Assembly: GCA_002104905.1 (NCBI GenBank)
Contig: MCFE01000090.1
Location: forward strand, 112,537-176,536
Direction of reading: 5' to 3'
Source of the DNA: Basidiobolus meristosporus CBS 931.73
Lineage: Eukaryota > Basidiobolomycota > Basidiobolomycetes > Basidiobolales > Basidiobolaceae
DNA length: 64,000 bases
A program made the position numbers and the translations under genes. Every line of letters begins with the position of its first letter. Position 1 is the stretch's first letter. Under the pieces are notes generated by a model. The model did not search any database. It saw nothing but the letters and a program-made list of their open reading frames with translations, and was not told where the DNA came from. Below are positions 33,252-44,281 of the stretch, one piece after another.

Positions 33252-33898
33252 ATAGTTACGTAATAACAAACATCAGTAATAAACCCTTGTGAGGTTATTT
33301 GTAAATTATGAGATTTGCGCTCGAATCCAACCATCCGGTAGAAATCATTTTGTTATTCACGCTGATTCTCACCGGGTAGGATTATAATTCCAGTCCATAA
33401 ATTTAGCTTCATCCTTCCCTGATTTGGATCACACAAATAGTGAGCAAATCCAGAACTTCTGGGAATGAGATTCAATTTGGCTCGCAATAGTCATTCGAAA
33501 GGAAAATTTTTAATCGGAATAACCTATGATCTCGAAGTGCATGCCAAATCTCAACTTTTCTGCAGACATCCAACTTCGATTTCCCCAATCGAATCAGGCT
33601 TAAAGTAAAAATAACAAACAGTGGATCAAATCAAAACCTTCGGCAAATGAGACACATACCATATGGGGCAGTTATGGTACGTGATTGCTTAATGAACGCT
33701 TCACTATTGGCCAAAGAAGATATATCATTTCTTTTCCAAATGTAGGGAAGATGCGGTTTCTACGCGTGGAAAAGAAATTTCCACCGGTTAAAAGAATCTT
33801 CCAAGGATTCCCAAGTGCTCTTTAACAGTTGGCGTCGCTTATAAAGTGAGAGCGCAGAACAGGAAGTAGGCATTAATTCTGATACCTTCTACTTCATT
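33252..33898. other. Intergenic upstream of the Cys-rich gene
   Basis: About 650 bp, A/T-rich. A TATAAA box at 33840-33845 is 54 bp before the next ATG. Nothing else recognised. Confidence 0.5.
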
Positions 33899-34471
33899 AT
33901 GATCTCTGGAAAACTCCTTCTCGTTAGCGCTCTTGTGGCTACTGCCATGGCTGCCACCACTGCTGACCATGCCGATGCTCGTATCAAATGTACCAAGGAG
34001 CATAACTGTGGTACCGACATCAACTGTATCGCTAGATGCTACAATGTTCCTAACCCCAGCAAAGAAGATATCGAGAGTACCGACGCTTGCTTTGCTGATT
34101 GCAAATCCCATGATAACATTGCTGTACTTACCCAGTGCCGCCAAGCGTGCGTTAACGAACACTTCCAACCTACTGGTGCCCCTACCGCTAACCCTACTAC
34201 CACCAGCACCTCTGCCAAACATACTGAAACTTCAGTTTCCAAAACCGAGAGTGATTCCAAGTCCTCTTCCGCTACCACCTCTGTCAGCACCTCTGCTAGC
34301 AGCAGCCACAGCAGCAGCCATAGCTCTAGCAGCGATTCATCTACCCACTCCGAGACTCCTTCTCCCAAGCCTGAAGACAAGGATCACAAGAACTCTGCCT
34401 CTTCCCAAGCACCCCTTCTTTCGGTGATTTCCGTCGCGGCAGTTTTCGCAGCAGTGTCCACCTTCTTGTAA
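33899..34471 (+). CDS. Secreted Cys-rich, Ser/Thr-rich protein, probably GPI-anchored
   Basis: Single exon, 190 residues. A signal peptide covers residues 1-18 (MISGKLLLVSALVATAMA). A small domain with eight Cys follows (C..C..C..C, then a second set of four between residues about 30 and 86). Then comes a long Ser/Thr/His-rich stretch typical of O-mannosylated wall proteins, and a hydrophobic C-terminus (PLLSVISVAAVFAAVSTFL) that fits a GPI-attachment signal. Likely cell-surface or wall; the Cys pattern is not one I can name (it is not clearly CFEM). Confidence 0.8.
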   Translation: MISGKLLLVSALVATAMAATTADHADARIKCTKEHNCGTDINCIARCYNVPNPSKEDIESTDACFADCKSHDNIAVLTQCRQACVNEHFQPTGAPTANPTTTSTSAKHTETSVSKTESDSKSSSATTSVSTSASSSHSSSHSSSSDSSTHSETPSPKPEDKDHKNSASSQAPLLSVISVAAVFAAVSTFL

Positions 34472-34726
34472 ATTTGAATCCCGGGTCACCATTGAAATAT
34501 CCATATATATTATGTTCATATCTATTGTACCGAAATAAATCAAGTATTTAAGGAAATGTTTATTGGTTTCAATCAATGAGATAAGACTTCCTTGGATATG
34601 TGTGGCATGTGGGCAAATAGAGGGATAAGTGGTGCTGAATTATACAATATGCGATGGATTAGGAAGCTAATTGAGGAGAGGGTATGGGGTAACAAAGACT
34701 TCAAAATTTCTTTTCACACAGATCGT

Positions 34727-36177
34727 CTAAAGAACGTTGTAAGAGTGTAGGACCCGTACAGGTGCTGGGCTGGAGCTTGGGCTGGTGGACATCTTGGTCA
34801 CATCGCCGAGCCCCTTGGTGGCAACCAAATACTTGAGGCCGTCCAAAGGACTGGCGAACATTCCACGCGACAGCACGCTAGGGGTCTTCTTTGGCGGGAA
34901 CAGACCGGTGGGCTTAAGTTTGGGAGTTTCTGGCACTGGGGACGCTGGAACCGGAGTCACCGGGGTTGCAGGCAGCGAGAGATCAGACATCTTGGGCGGT
35001 GCCCGGAGCTGCTCAATAATGCTCAGTTCATTCTTAAATGGCAATGGGGATGCTTCAAGTCGGGATTCGCTCAAGGAATGGATGGTGCTTTGGGCATCAT
35101 CCAAAAGTAAGGCATACTCGTCGATCAGTGAGGTCATCTTGGATTCCAAATGCGACTGGCGCTTGTCAAGTGAAGTGATGGATTCTTGCATACCGTTGTG
35201 ATCTTGGGAAATCTAGATGAATCACATGGTTAGCGACGAAACATTGACGCCTGGCAAAGTCTTGGTCGCTTACAGTAATAATCTGGTCTTGAACGAGTCT
35301 TAACTCGTTGCCAAGTTCGATGTTTTGCTGCTGCTGAAGTTGGACAACTTGCTCGACTTCATCTTGGAAGTTGAACACGCTTTCCTTGGTTAGCTCCAAA
35401 TCCTGTTCGATATAATCTAGAATCAAAGATTAGGCTCTGGTCCGCACGAGTTTTGTCCGATAGGGGCACCTACCTAGTCTCTTGTTGAAAGCGGTGGAGG
35501 TAACCTTTGCGTCGCCAATTTGATGCTGCATGGAGCTCATTTCACCAACAACGTTGTCTACCTCTGAACGAAATTGCATAAATTCTTCCCGAATGGCCTT
35601 CAGTTCTCGATGCATATCCCGATTGGTTTTGTTGAGCGATTTGATTCTGTCCTCACTCTCGGATAGTTTGGCAGATAAGAGTCCGTTCTCAGAAACCTGG
35701 TTCATGAGTAGCACCTTCTCCATCTGTTCCTCTGTGTGTTCAGTGCTGTGACTTTGTGAAAACAATTGCAGTTTCGCCTCCAGCTCCTCGTTTTTCTTGG
35801 CAATAGCAAAGCCTAGAGTGGCGGCCAAGTGAAGCTCTTTCTCTTTTTCGATGACCATTTGTTTCAGTTGGTTGATGTCGCATATGTTGTTAACCTGATC
35901 CACCAAACTGGCCAGTACAAATTCTAGAGTGCAAGAAAAAGTTAAGAGGCGTCGACCGTCAGTTTAGGTTCTAGAATGAAAGGGGCGGGGATCAAGAAAA
36001 ATAGACTTACCAGAGTCGAAGTATTCACAGTCATCAAGTAAAGGGTCAAGGGTAGTATCCTTTACGGTGGACACAATTGGTATGGGCGCCTGCAAATATG
36101 AACGGAATCAACGATACACTCTCAAGGGGTGTAGAAAGGGGCAAGGAAGTTACCTGGGTAATGATTTTGGTGTTCAT
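34727..36177 (-). CDS. Coiled-coil protein with CC1-box-like motif (possible dynein adaptor)
   Basis: Five exons: 36154-36177, 36011-36089, 35474-35923, 35274-35416 and 34727-35212; 1182 nt, 393 residues. After a short N-terminus, residues about 40-250 are heptad-rich coiled coil. At 68-79 sits AATLGFAIAKKN, matching the AAxxG pattern of the CC1 box by which BICD, Spindly, HAP1 and TRAK adaptors bind the dynein light intermediate chain; the preceding EKEKELHL also fits. The C-terminal third is Pro/Ser/Thr-rich with TP and SP sites. I do not recognise an orthologue; adaptor function is inference from one motif in a coiled coil. The first exon holds eight codons. Confidence 0.72.
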
Positions 36178-36973
36178 GTTGTATTAGAGAGTTTCAGATA
36201 CAAAGGAGGTGAAGGGAGAAGGGGGAGGTAAGGTGGAACGCAGGGAAGCTATATTGGCAGTCAGTTGGAGAGAGAAGAGTTGTTAGACTTAAAAAAAACG
36301 GGACTATTAAGTCTTGCGAAGGCTTTTATTCGGTGCGGGTGTGAGGGGGTGAGGAAGAGGCAATATTGAAGTTGGGGAATCAGTGTAACAGATAATAACA
36401 TGGCGTCGCTCAGTTTTAGTTAAACAATTAACGGTTTGGATGAGTGAATCCTATTCAAAGCAGTCCTTAAAAACAAATAGAACGTCGTAAACAATTAACA
36501 TATAAGGTATTTAATCTAATTACGGAACCCTACCTGTCTTTCGCTAGAAAAACCTGCTAGGTCGGGAGTGCTCGGATTATTGAAACCATGCAGTCAATCA
36601 AGCACATGAGTATAGTTCAGGAACTTCATTCCTATCACCGCAGTCTTTGCTACCATGGGAATGGGAATGTGATGGCCGAGACCTTCGTCCGTTGCTTGGA
36701 ATTTCTCCGCGATGAGTTATTGGATTGTGATTAGGGTGCTGGTTAGACTATGCTTACTGCATAAAGGTATCGGCTAGCATATATGCATGTAGAGGTTAAT
36801 ATTTGTAACATGCACTCCTACACTACGCCTAATTTACACAGCTTCAATTCCTGCTTAAATTTATGAAAATCATTAGCCGGCTTTCTCAGATATGCTTAAC
36901 TCAAGTTTAACTAATTCATTTTTAACGACTCCAATACGTCTAAACCTCACCAACTGACAAGTTTGTTACGAAT
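36178..36973. other. Divergent promoter region (coiled-coil gene / ESS2)
   Basis: About 800 bp; no gene or RNA recognised. Confidence 0.5.
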
Positions 36974-38631
36974 ATGGAGGAATCAACCGTTAGTAAGCTC
37001 AGCGTCGGTAGCCAAGAGCTAGTGAAGAAGGTTGATAGTATACCAAAAAAGCGCCCACAAGAGGTTCTCGATGAGGATACATATACAGAAACCATTAGCT
37101 ATCTAGTCGAGCGAGATTTCTTTCCGAATTTGTCAAAAATCAAGAAGCAAAATGAATTAATCGACTCGTTAGACACCGCGGATATCAAACGAATCAGTAC
37201 TGTCACAAGGTCTATAAAGCAAGGGAACTATTTAGACACCCCTAGAAGATCTACTACAGAGCAAGCAACATTCCCTTCTAAGGAAGATCTCGAGGATCGG
37301 AAGTTTTCCCATCTAAAGAATATATCGTTGGATGATTTTCAAGCCAGATTCACTTCTGAGGATAACGCCTCTTTTCTGGATTTGTTGGAGAAAAATAACG
37401 AGGAAAAACGGCAGAAGTATAAGTATCTGTATCAAAAAGAAGCCCCTACTCTGTCCATTGAGGATCAAAAAAGAAAACAGATAGAATCCGGCCCTAGTAC
37501 CGGTTCTGTAGAAAGTTGGAAGTACAAGGTTAGGCTACTGGGACTAGAAAGCTGGCGAATTGCGTACTGATGCTTGGACTCTTATGATATAGACCAAAAA
37601 CTCCTTGATGTACTACCCTGAAGGATATCCTTTATTTTCGATGGAAAGCTTGACGTGCCATCAAAGTGACTTATTCCTATTTTCTTAACTCCAAATCACG
37701 TCTCATGAAAGCGAAAAACTAGAAGAGCGGGGCGAACCCAAAGCTATTGCACATAAGAATACGCGCTTTGAAACAAATAGCTCGGTAAGCAAGGACTGGG
37801 ATTAATATTTGGCGCGTTGCTGATATTTACTTGCGCCAATTACCAGGAACCTTCGTTTTCGCGAAATACCGACCGAAGCATTGCCTCAGGTAGAATTATA
37901 TCGATGTTATGATCTTGCGCAAGCGACTAATACAGTACTTCGTAGATTTAACTACCGAAAGTGGTAGTGACTCGCCAAAAGTCAGGGGGTATGGCTTTGT
38001 TACTCCCTCGCCACGACCTGAGGAGCTAGGGATTTTCCCATGGGATTTAGAGGATACCAAGCCAGAGAGTAGTAAGTGGATCATTGAATAACATCTGATT
38101 TCTTGATTTGGGGTATTGATGATCATATGGAAGGAACGCCTGTGTTCAAGTTACCGCCGACCCCCCGTCGAGAGCTAATTGCAATGAAACTGAGTGAGAG
38201 GGCCTCACGTAACCACCGGAAACAAGCCCAAGCATCGCCCAGATTGGGTGGATTCAAAACACCAAATAGGTATGTATTCACGGATTCACAATCCAGCCTC
38301 ACACTAACGCCACTTTAAAGAATGGCGAGCCCCAGCTTATCAATGAGGTCGCAAATGCTTTCGCCCGCCGCTCAAAAGCTGTTGAAGAACAAGCTGCATA
38401 TCGACTCTTCGTTCAACAACCGTCGCGAATCATACGGCGGATTAACGCCAAAGCTCAACAGTAAGAAGTTGCATTGTAATGCTTCGTCTTGTGAAGCTCG
38501 CTAACTTCATTTCCATAGGCTCGAAGTCGACGATCAGAGCAAATGTGACTACACCCAGACGAGCTGAAGCAATCACGCCGCAAAGGGCTTCCATCACCGA
38601 TGATTTGCTTGAGTTTAAAAAGGCAGCTTGA
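36974..38631 (+). CDS. ESS2: Spliceosome-associated nuclear protein ESS2/DGCR14 family
   Basis: Nuclear protein that copurifies with the C complex of the spliceosome (Bis1 in fission yeast). Eight exons: 36974-37528, 37593-37654, 37712-37784, 37847-37889, 37946-38071, 38134-38269, 38321-38460 and 38519-38631; 1248 nt, 415 residues. Family blocks in order: VLDEDTYTETISYLVERDFFP, SLDDFQARFTSEDNASF, SWKYKTKNSLMYYPEG, AHKNTRF, VRGYGFVTPSP, RTPVFKLPPTPRRE, a MSP/LSP-rich stretch, and ASITDDLLEFKK at the end. The third intron junction set (exons 2-4) is the least certain. Confidence 0.9.
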
Positions 38632-39599
38632 GAGCGGATCAATCACTTGTATTTTTACCAGTAGTCTGTTTTATCACTAGCACCAATAAATATGTACCAT
38701 ATAAAGTAATGAAGCCGTTGAGAATCATCAGAATAATCAACAACGAGGAAGCATGCCCCTGAAATTACTGGAATCTAGGAAAGGTTTGTATCAGCATTCT
38801 AAGAGAGATGTCGAACGTCCAATCTGTACTCCACTATCTAGAAGGTCTAGCGAATGACGTCTTGATTGAAGATTCGTCTTCACATGGCAATCGATCTCGA
38901 TTTCATTGGGTTTAGCACCAAGGGGTTCGTATCGAAGTAAGGGGTGTGCTACAGATAGAACGTGGTGATGGTGCTAGTACATGATAGATAGTGATCGGTG
39001 TATACGAAGAAGAGAATCAACGAATATCATCATGTGCAAGCGTAGGCGTTATCAATGAGTGCTATCATGTGCAAACGTCGGCTGTCAATGAGTGGTATCA
39101 TTTGCTAATCTCACGGGCTGAGCATGATAGGAGCTGGCTTAAGATACGCTACTAATGATAAGAACGTAGTGGCAATGACAAGAATCAAGTGGCAATGATA
39201 GGAGCCACGATGCGTTGCGTGAGATTAGATTGGCAAATATAATGACAATCTGGGTGCGCATTTTGCATCTGTGTAGAGTCATTGGCCCTTCGATGAATCG
39301 AAAGTAAGTTCATTATCTGGTACATGTTGTGTCTCCAAATAATCAGGGGATCGCGGAAAGTTTATGAAAGACTCTCAGTCATTAGGGGATCGTGGAAAGA
39401 TTATGGAAATTGTCATCATGGAGCACCTACTTCAGACTTGATTGGCTCACCTTCCCCTGATACTGCTTAATATCTCTATAAAATCGATGCCCTTGAGCGA
39501 ACAACTATAAATTCTCAGCGTTCCCTCTGGAACGGCCAACTCATTCGCCTTGACTGGAGTCCGTCATTCTTTTCTTTTGGCCTTTTTACTCTGATAAAC
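38632..39599. other. Intergenic with short degenerate tandem repeats; eEF3 promoter
   Basis: Contains two copies of a ~33-bp unit (39028-39062 and 39064-39096, ATCATGTGCAA...CAATGAGTG) with a partial third. A doubled AGTGGCAATGA lies near 39168-39200, and AGGGGATCG(C/T)GGAAAG occurs twice (about 39346-39361, 39384-39400). TATAAAA at 39477-39483 is about 120 bp before the eEF3 ATG. No coding potential seen. Confidence 0.6.
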
Positions 39600-42500
39600 A
39601 TGTCCTTGAATTACGAGACTACTGTTGACGAACTCTCGGGTGATCTAGCAAACATTCATTTTGAATGTGAAAATCCATGTCTTGATGTTACCAAATGCAA
39701 GGCTCAAATTCGTGCGGCTGACAAGGAGAGAGCCATCTCACTGCTCCAAAGATTGACCGAATGCAGGGACTCGGAGAAACTGGCCCAAATTGTTGAAGAA
39801 GTGGCTGCTTTTGTTGACAACGTTGGGGTTGTCGAGGCAGTCGTCACCTTTGGAATGATTGACCTTCTGAAGGTAGCCGCCCAAAATAAAAAATCCCCCG
39901 TTGATCGTGAGGGTGCTCTGTTAGTTTACGCTGCTCTGGCCAAACGCCTTGGCCATTCGATCGAGCCTTACCTCGTCTCTGAACTACCAATTATTCTTGG
40001 CGGGTTCTCCGACAAATCTACTACTGTGCGCGAGGCAGCCAGAATAGCAGGTACTGCGCTAATGGCGCTGCCATGCGAGCATGCCGTCCCAGCACTGTTG
40101 CCAGTGCTTTTTGATGCGCTAGAAAATGGAAAATGGCAAACGAAGCTCGGAAGTCTGGCTCTTATCAGTGAGCTCTCTCGAGGTTCACCTGAACAGGTCC
40201 AAGCTTGCCTTCCCGATATTATTCCACGCGTTTCCGAAATAATGTGGGATACAAAGCCTGAAGTTCAGGCTGCCGCTAAGGCAACCATGAGAAGTGTGTG
40301 CGATGTCGTGGGAAATCCCGATATCGAGCCTTCTCTGGATTCTCTAATTGGCTGTATTGCCGCTCCTGAAAATGTTCCAGAATGTATTCACCAGTTAGCC
40401 GCAACAACATTTGTCACCCAGGTCGAGGCCCCAGCACTTGCCATCATGACTCCCCTTCTCACTAGAGGCTTAGCTGAACGGAACCCCGCGGTTCAGCGTC
40501 AAACTGCAGTAATCATCGAGAATATGTGTAAATTGGTGGAGAATCCAGCTGATGCAGCCCAGTTTTTACCAAAACTTCTCCCCGGACTTGACAGGATTAT
40601 CGAGATCGGCGCTAACCCGGAGTTACGTAGTGTAGCCGAACGGGCACGCTCTACCCTAGTCCGTGTTGGTGGCGCAAATGCTGACATTTTGGAGCCTTTA
40701 CTCGACACGACAGAAGCCACTGAAGTCTTGAAGATTCTGAACAAGGAGATCACCGATGTCTCCTCCTCTATCCTCGAAACATCACAGATCGCCCTCCATT
40801 ACATTGCCACTATGTGTGCAGGCCTTGTAAACAGACGCAGCTTCGAGGTTGTGGATTGGGATATTTGTATCGTTCCTTATCTTGCTCCATTGATTTCGCA
40901 AAAGAATGCCGATATAGTCTGTGCCAATACCTTGAAATTCTATGTCGAGCGGGATGAGAAGCGTTCCAAAGATGCGGCAGCGGCTGCAGAGGATGAGGAG
41001 GGCGAGGAGCTTTGCGATTGCGAATTCTCGCTGGCATATGGTGGCATGATTCTACTGAATAACACCCGGCTAAAGTTGCGCCGTGGACAGCGTTATGGCC
41101 TTTGCGGTCCCAATGGTGTGGGGAAATCCACGCTCATGCGATCCATAGCTGAAGGAAAGCTGAACGGATTCCCATCACCGGACGAGCTTAAAACAGTGTT
41201 CGTGGAGCACAATCTGCAAGCTGAGGAGGCAGAACTAGGGGTGCGTGAATTCATAGCGAAGGATCAGAATCTCTCTCATGTTTCTGAAGAAGAAATCAAA
41301 ACCATGCTGCTAAGTGTTGGTTTCACTGAGGACATGCAAATCATGGCGGTTTCGTCCCTTTCTGGAGGCTGGAAGATGAAATTGGAATTGGCACGTGCGA
41401 TGTTAATGCAAGCGGATATACTGCTTCTCGACGAGCCTACCAATCATTTGGATGTTGCCAACGTTGCGTGGCTGGTGAATTATCTCAACAGTCTCTCCAG
41501 CGTTACCAGCATCATAGTCTCTCATGATTCCGGCTTCCTGGATAGTGTGTGCACAAACATCATACACTATGAAAGTCGAAAATTAAAGAATTACAAGGGG
41601 AATCTCTCGGAGTTTGTGAAGCATTATCCAGAGGCCAAATCGTATTATCAATTGGCGAGCGTCACCCACAAATTCAAACTACCCGTGCCTGGTATATTGG
41701 ACGGCGTCAAATCGAAAGGCAAGGCTATCCTGAAGATGACAAACATTGGCTACACCTATCCAGGTGCCAGTAGAGTAGCTTTAAGGGATATATCCGTGCA
41801 GTGCTCTCTAAATTCTCGCGTTGCTGTGATCGGGCCTAATGGTGCTGGTAAGTCCACCATGATCAAGGTCCTAACGGGGGAAATTGTTCCTGACTGCGGC
41901 GAAATTAAGAAGCACCCTAACCTGCGGGTCGCCTACGTAGCTCAGCATGCCTTCCATCATGTTGAGCAGCATCTCGATATCACACCGAACGAATACATCC
42001 GCTGGCGCTACCAAAACGGTGAGGATCGAGAGTCGTTGGTGAAAGCCGATCGTCAAATTACCGACGAAGAGCTGAAACAAATGAACACTATCGTCTTGTG
42101 GGAAGGGGAAAAGCTCAAAGTAGAGGGTTTGTACGGACGTCGCAAGGCAGGCCGTTCTTCAGAGTACGAGGTTCAATGGGTCGGCAAGAGCCATCAAGAA
42201 AATGGCTGGGTACCTCGTGAGGACTTGGAAAAATGGGGATTCAAAAAAATGTTGGATGCATACGATGCCAAGGAGGCCGCTCTTGCCGGCGCCTGGACTA
42301 GGCAGCTGACCGCGAAGGAAGTGGAAAAGCATTTGGGGGATCTTGGGTTGGATGCAGAATTCGCTACTCACAGTCGAATCCGTGGATTATCAGGTGGTCA
42401 GAAAGTAAAGGTGGTGATTGCGGCAGCAATGTGGCTGAATCCACACCTGCTTGTCTTGGATGAGCCTACCAACTACCTGGATCGCGATTCTCTGGGTGCC

Positions 42501-42821
42501 TTGGCAGAAGCCATTAAGGATTTCGAGGGAGGGGTCGTGATGATTTCCCATCATACTGAATTCACTGAATCCCTATGCACCGAAACTTGGAAGGTTGATG
42601 CCGGTACCGTAACTCTGGAAGGAAACGACTATACTTCCAATTCTGCCGAGAAAATTCAAGCCCGTGATGAAGCGGAGACTAAAATCGATGCTTTTGGAAA
42701 CGTATCCAAAGTCTCCTCCCAGAAGAAGCTCACCCGAAAGGAGCTCAAACAAAAGCAAAAGCGGAGGGCCCAAAGAATTGCCAATGGGGAAGAAGTAAGC
42801 AGCGATGAAGACATCGCATAA
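39600..42821 (+). CDS. YEF3: Translation elongation factor eEF3 (ABC-F type ATPase)
   Basis: Fungal factor that drives late translocation and E-site tRNA release on ribosomes. Single exon, 1073 residues (yeast 1044). HEAT repeats occupy about 1-320, then a four-helix bundle. ABC1 has Walker A GPNGVGKS, signature LSGGWKMKLELARAM and Walker B ILLLDEPTNHLD. ABC2 has Walker A GPNGAGKS, a chromodomain-like insertion (YGRRKAGRSSEYEVQWVGK... to about 900), signature LSGGQKVKVVIAAAM and LLVLDEPTNYLD. The C-terminus is Lys/Arg-rich (QKKLTRKELKQKQKRRAQR). Intronless between multi-intron neighbours, as often for very highly expressed genes. Confidence 0.97.
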   Translation: MSLNYETTVDELSGDLANIHFECENPCLDVTKCKAQIRAADKERAISLLQRLTECRDSEKLAQIVEEVAAFVDNVGVVEAVVTFGMIDLLKVAAQNKKSPVDREGALLVYAALAKRLGHSIEPYLVSELPIILGGFSDKSTTVREAARIAGTALMALPCEHAVPALLPVLFDALENGKWQTKLGSLALISELSRGSPEQVQACLPDIIPRVSEIMWDTKPEVQAAAKATMRSVCDVVGNPDIEPSLDSLIGCIAAPENVPECIHQLAATTFVTQVEAPALAIMTPLLTRGLAERNPAVQRQTAVIIENMCKLVENPADAAQFLPKLLPGLDRIIEIGANPELRSVAERARSTLVRVGGANADILEPLLDTTEATEVLKILNKEITDVSSSILETSQIALHYIATMCAGLVNRRSFEVVDWDICIVPYLAPLISQKNADIVCANTLKFYVERDEKRSKDAAAAAEDEEGEELCDCEFSLAYGGMILLNNTRLKLRRGQRYGLCGPNGVGKSTLMRSIAEGKLNGFPSPDELKTVFVEHNLQAEEAELGVREFIAKDQNLSHVSEEEIKTMLLSVGFTEDMQIMAVSSLSGGWKMKLELARAMLMQADILLLDEPTNHLDVANVAWLVNYLNSLSSVTSIIVSHDSGFLDSVCTNIIHYESRKLKNYKGNLSEFVKHYPEAKSYYQLASVTHKFKLPVPGILDGVKSKGKAILKMTNIGYTYPGASRVALRDISVQCSLNSRVAVIGPNGAGKSTMIKVLTGEIVPDCGEIKKHPNLRVAYVAQHAFHHVEQHLDITPNEYIRWRYQNGEDRESLVKADRQITDEELKQMNTIVLWEGEKLKVEGLYGRRKAGRSSEYEVQWVGKSHQENGWVPREDLEKWGFKKMLDAYDAKEAALAGAWTRQLTAKEVEKHLGDLGLDAEFATHSRIRGLSGGQKVKVVIAAAMWLNPHLLVLDEPTNYLDRDSLGALAEAIKDFEGGVVMISHHTEFTESLCTETWKVDAGTVTLEGNDYTSNSAEKIQARDEAETKIDAFGNVSKVSSQKKLTRKELKQKQKRRAQRIANGEEVSSDEDIA

Positions 42822-42838
42822 GAGAGATATCATAGACC

Positions 42839-42896
42839 ATCACCTATTAACATTGTACGGAATAAATATCACCTATTAACGCTGTACGGAATAAAT
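42839..42896 (+). repeat. Duplicated 29-bp block with poly(A)-like signals after eEF3
   Basis: 42839-42867 and 42868-42896 are direct repeats (ATCACCTATTAAC..TGTACGGAATAAAT) differing at two bases, each with one AATAAA. They lie in the presumed eEF3 3' UTR. Confidence 0.8.
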
Positions 42897-43124
42897 ATAT
42901 CTTATCGTTGTAAAAGGTCAGGTTGATCCACTCAGACCTTCTAAGCAAGATTTGTGACGTAATTTCGATGGAGGTGTCCCTGTTTCCTATCAACATAGTA
43001 GGATTCTCCCGATGTCTATTCGAACCCTTCCAATCTAAGCATAAATGAACGGTCGCTTGCCAAGAAAGTTAGTGGCGATTATATTTGCTGAATTCCAGAC
43101 AATATCTGATTCAAACCTGCAAGA

Positions 43125-43781
43125 ATGGATGGCAAGTATTCCACGAGTCAAAATAGCCACCGAAGTATCATTAGCATGACAGTACTAAGATATATAGTGC
43201 TATCATTAGCCACTCAAGCGTGTAATATGGATAGTCACATTGTCCTCCTCATAATCTGCAGCGTCTTCCTTGGGATATTGTGCGTTCCCGCCGCCATCCG
43301 ATATGCCCGTAGTCGATGGGCTGTAAATCTCCTATTGCTAATCATCGGCTCTATTCTAGGGATCGTCGGCGCCATTCTAACAAGGAATCAGCCTAACACC
43401 GGTCTAATTCTTCGAGAGGTCTCTTATGGCCTATTTCTTGCCATCGCAGTTATATTGCTAATAATCACAGTGAGCTACACCTTCTACACCCCATATAAGC
43501 GCGTCAACTCATCACTATGGATCGCTGGATTCTGTAGCGCGCTCATTCTAGTGAAGTCGATCTCCAGACTAGTAAATCTCTTAACCACTGGTACTCCCTC
43601 ATCCACCAACGATCCAGTGGAGGGCCTCAGAATGCTTACTTCATACATGAACGACTTCCCAGCATTTATCATATGCGATCCATTGATGGAATGGCTGACA
43701 ACAAATGTTCTGTTAAGCGTTAATCTGAAGGAGCACTTTGTGCATCCGGTTGAAAAAGCCGATATTCTTCAGCAGGTATGA
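43125..43781 (+). CDS. Small multi-pass membrane protein, weakly RTA1-like
   Basis: 218 residues in one exon. Five or six hydrophobic helices: about 36-58, 66-88, 100-122, 131-155 and 178-200. The segment LVKSISRLVNLL, then an acidic loop, then a last helix ending near KEHFVHP resembles the later part of RTA1-type lipid-translocating exporters (RS.FR..E ... HP). The protein is shorter than RTA1 proteins, and an N-terminal exon could be missing. Naming is tentative; it may be an orphan membrane protein. Confidence 0.5.
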   Translation: MDGKYSTSQNSHRSIISMTVLRYIVLSLATQACNMDSHIVLLIICSVFLGILCVPAAIRYARSRWAVNLLLLIIGSILGIVGAILTRNQPNTGLILREVSYGLFLAIAVILLIITVSYTFYTPYKRVNSSLWIAGFCSALILVKSISRLVNLLTTGTPSSTNDPVEGLRMLTSYMNDFPAFIICDPLMEWLTTNVLLSVNLKEHFVHPVEKADILQQV

Positions 43782-44214
43782 GATGTGAGCCCCTTAATGA
43801 TCATAGGTCAGATTGGACAAGCCTAACGTAAATTACCTAAGTGAAATTTTCCACAGTAAACGTGCCACAATATTGCCATTTATAATCAAAATGCTGTGGA
43901 TCTGTAGGTTTGAGGGTATAAATTTGGGTCAAGAAGCCTATGATGCCCGAGTGTATTGCCAACCGAAGATTTTATTACGCTGGAACATTGTTTACTCAGA
44001 TTCTCCAAATGCCTGATTGAGAAAATATTGTGAGGTGAGACATGAACCGAGTATAATATGATGAAGATCACTTCGAACACTGGTCTCTTGCTTGTGTATA
44101 TAGCCTGCTCCTGGCCATTCCCGACTCTATGGAACGAGTCCTTGCTGCCTATATGGCTATATGCAAAGAGGAGAGTAATGAAGGTGGTCTCAGCATCTCT
44201 TCCCCAGAACACAG

Positions 44215-44221
44215 TATAAAT
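44215..44221 (+). promoter_or_regulatory. TATA box of CHAP gene A1
   Basis: TATAAAT 61 bp before the A1 ATG, with the same spacing as 49346-49352 before A2. This supports the start at 44282 rather than upstream in-frame ATGs. Confidence 0.7.
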
Positions 44222-44281
44222 ACGTGCACTTTGGTTGTTGGATATCATCAACTACTACTTCTGGATAAGTACACTCCAAAA

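Noticed and set aside
39028-39200. Short tandem repeats that might suggest a CRISPR-like array
   Set aside because: Only two to three imperfect units, no uniform spacers, eukaryotic context; ordinary minisatellite decay.
44129-44281. In-frame upstream extension of CHAP A genes (also 49239-49412)
   Set aside because: A TATAAAT box lies inside this stretch, 61 bp before the ATG that begins a clear signal peptide in both copies.
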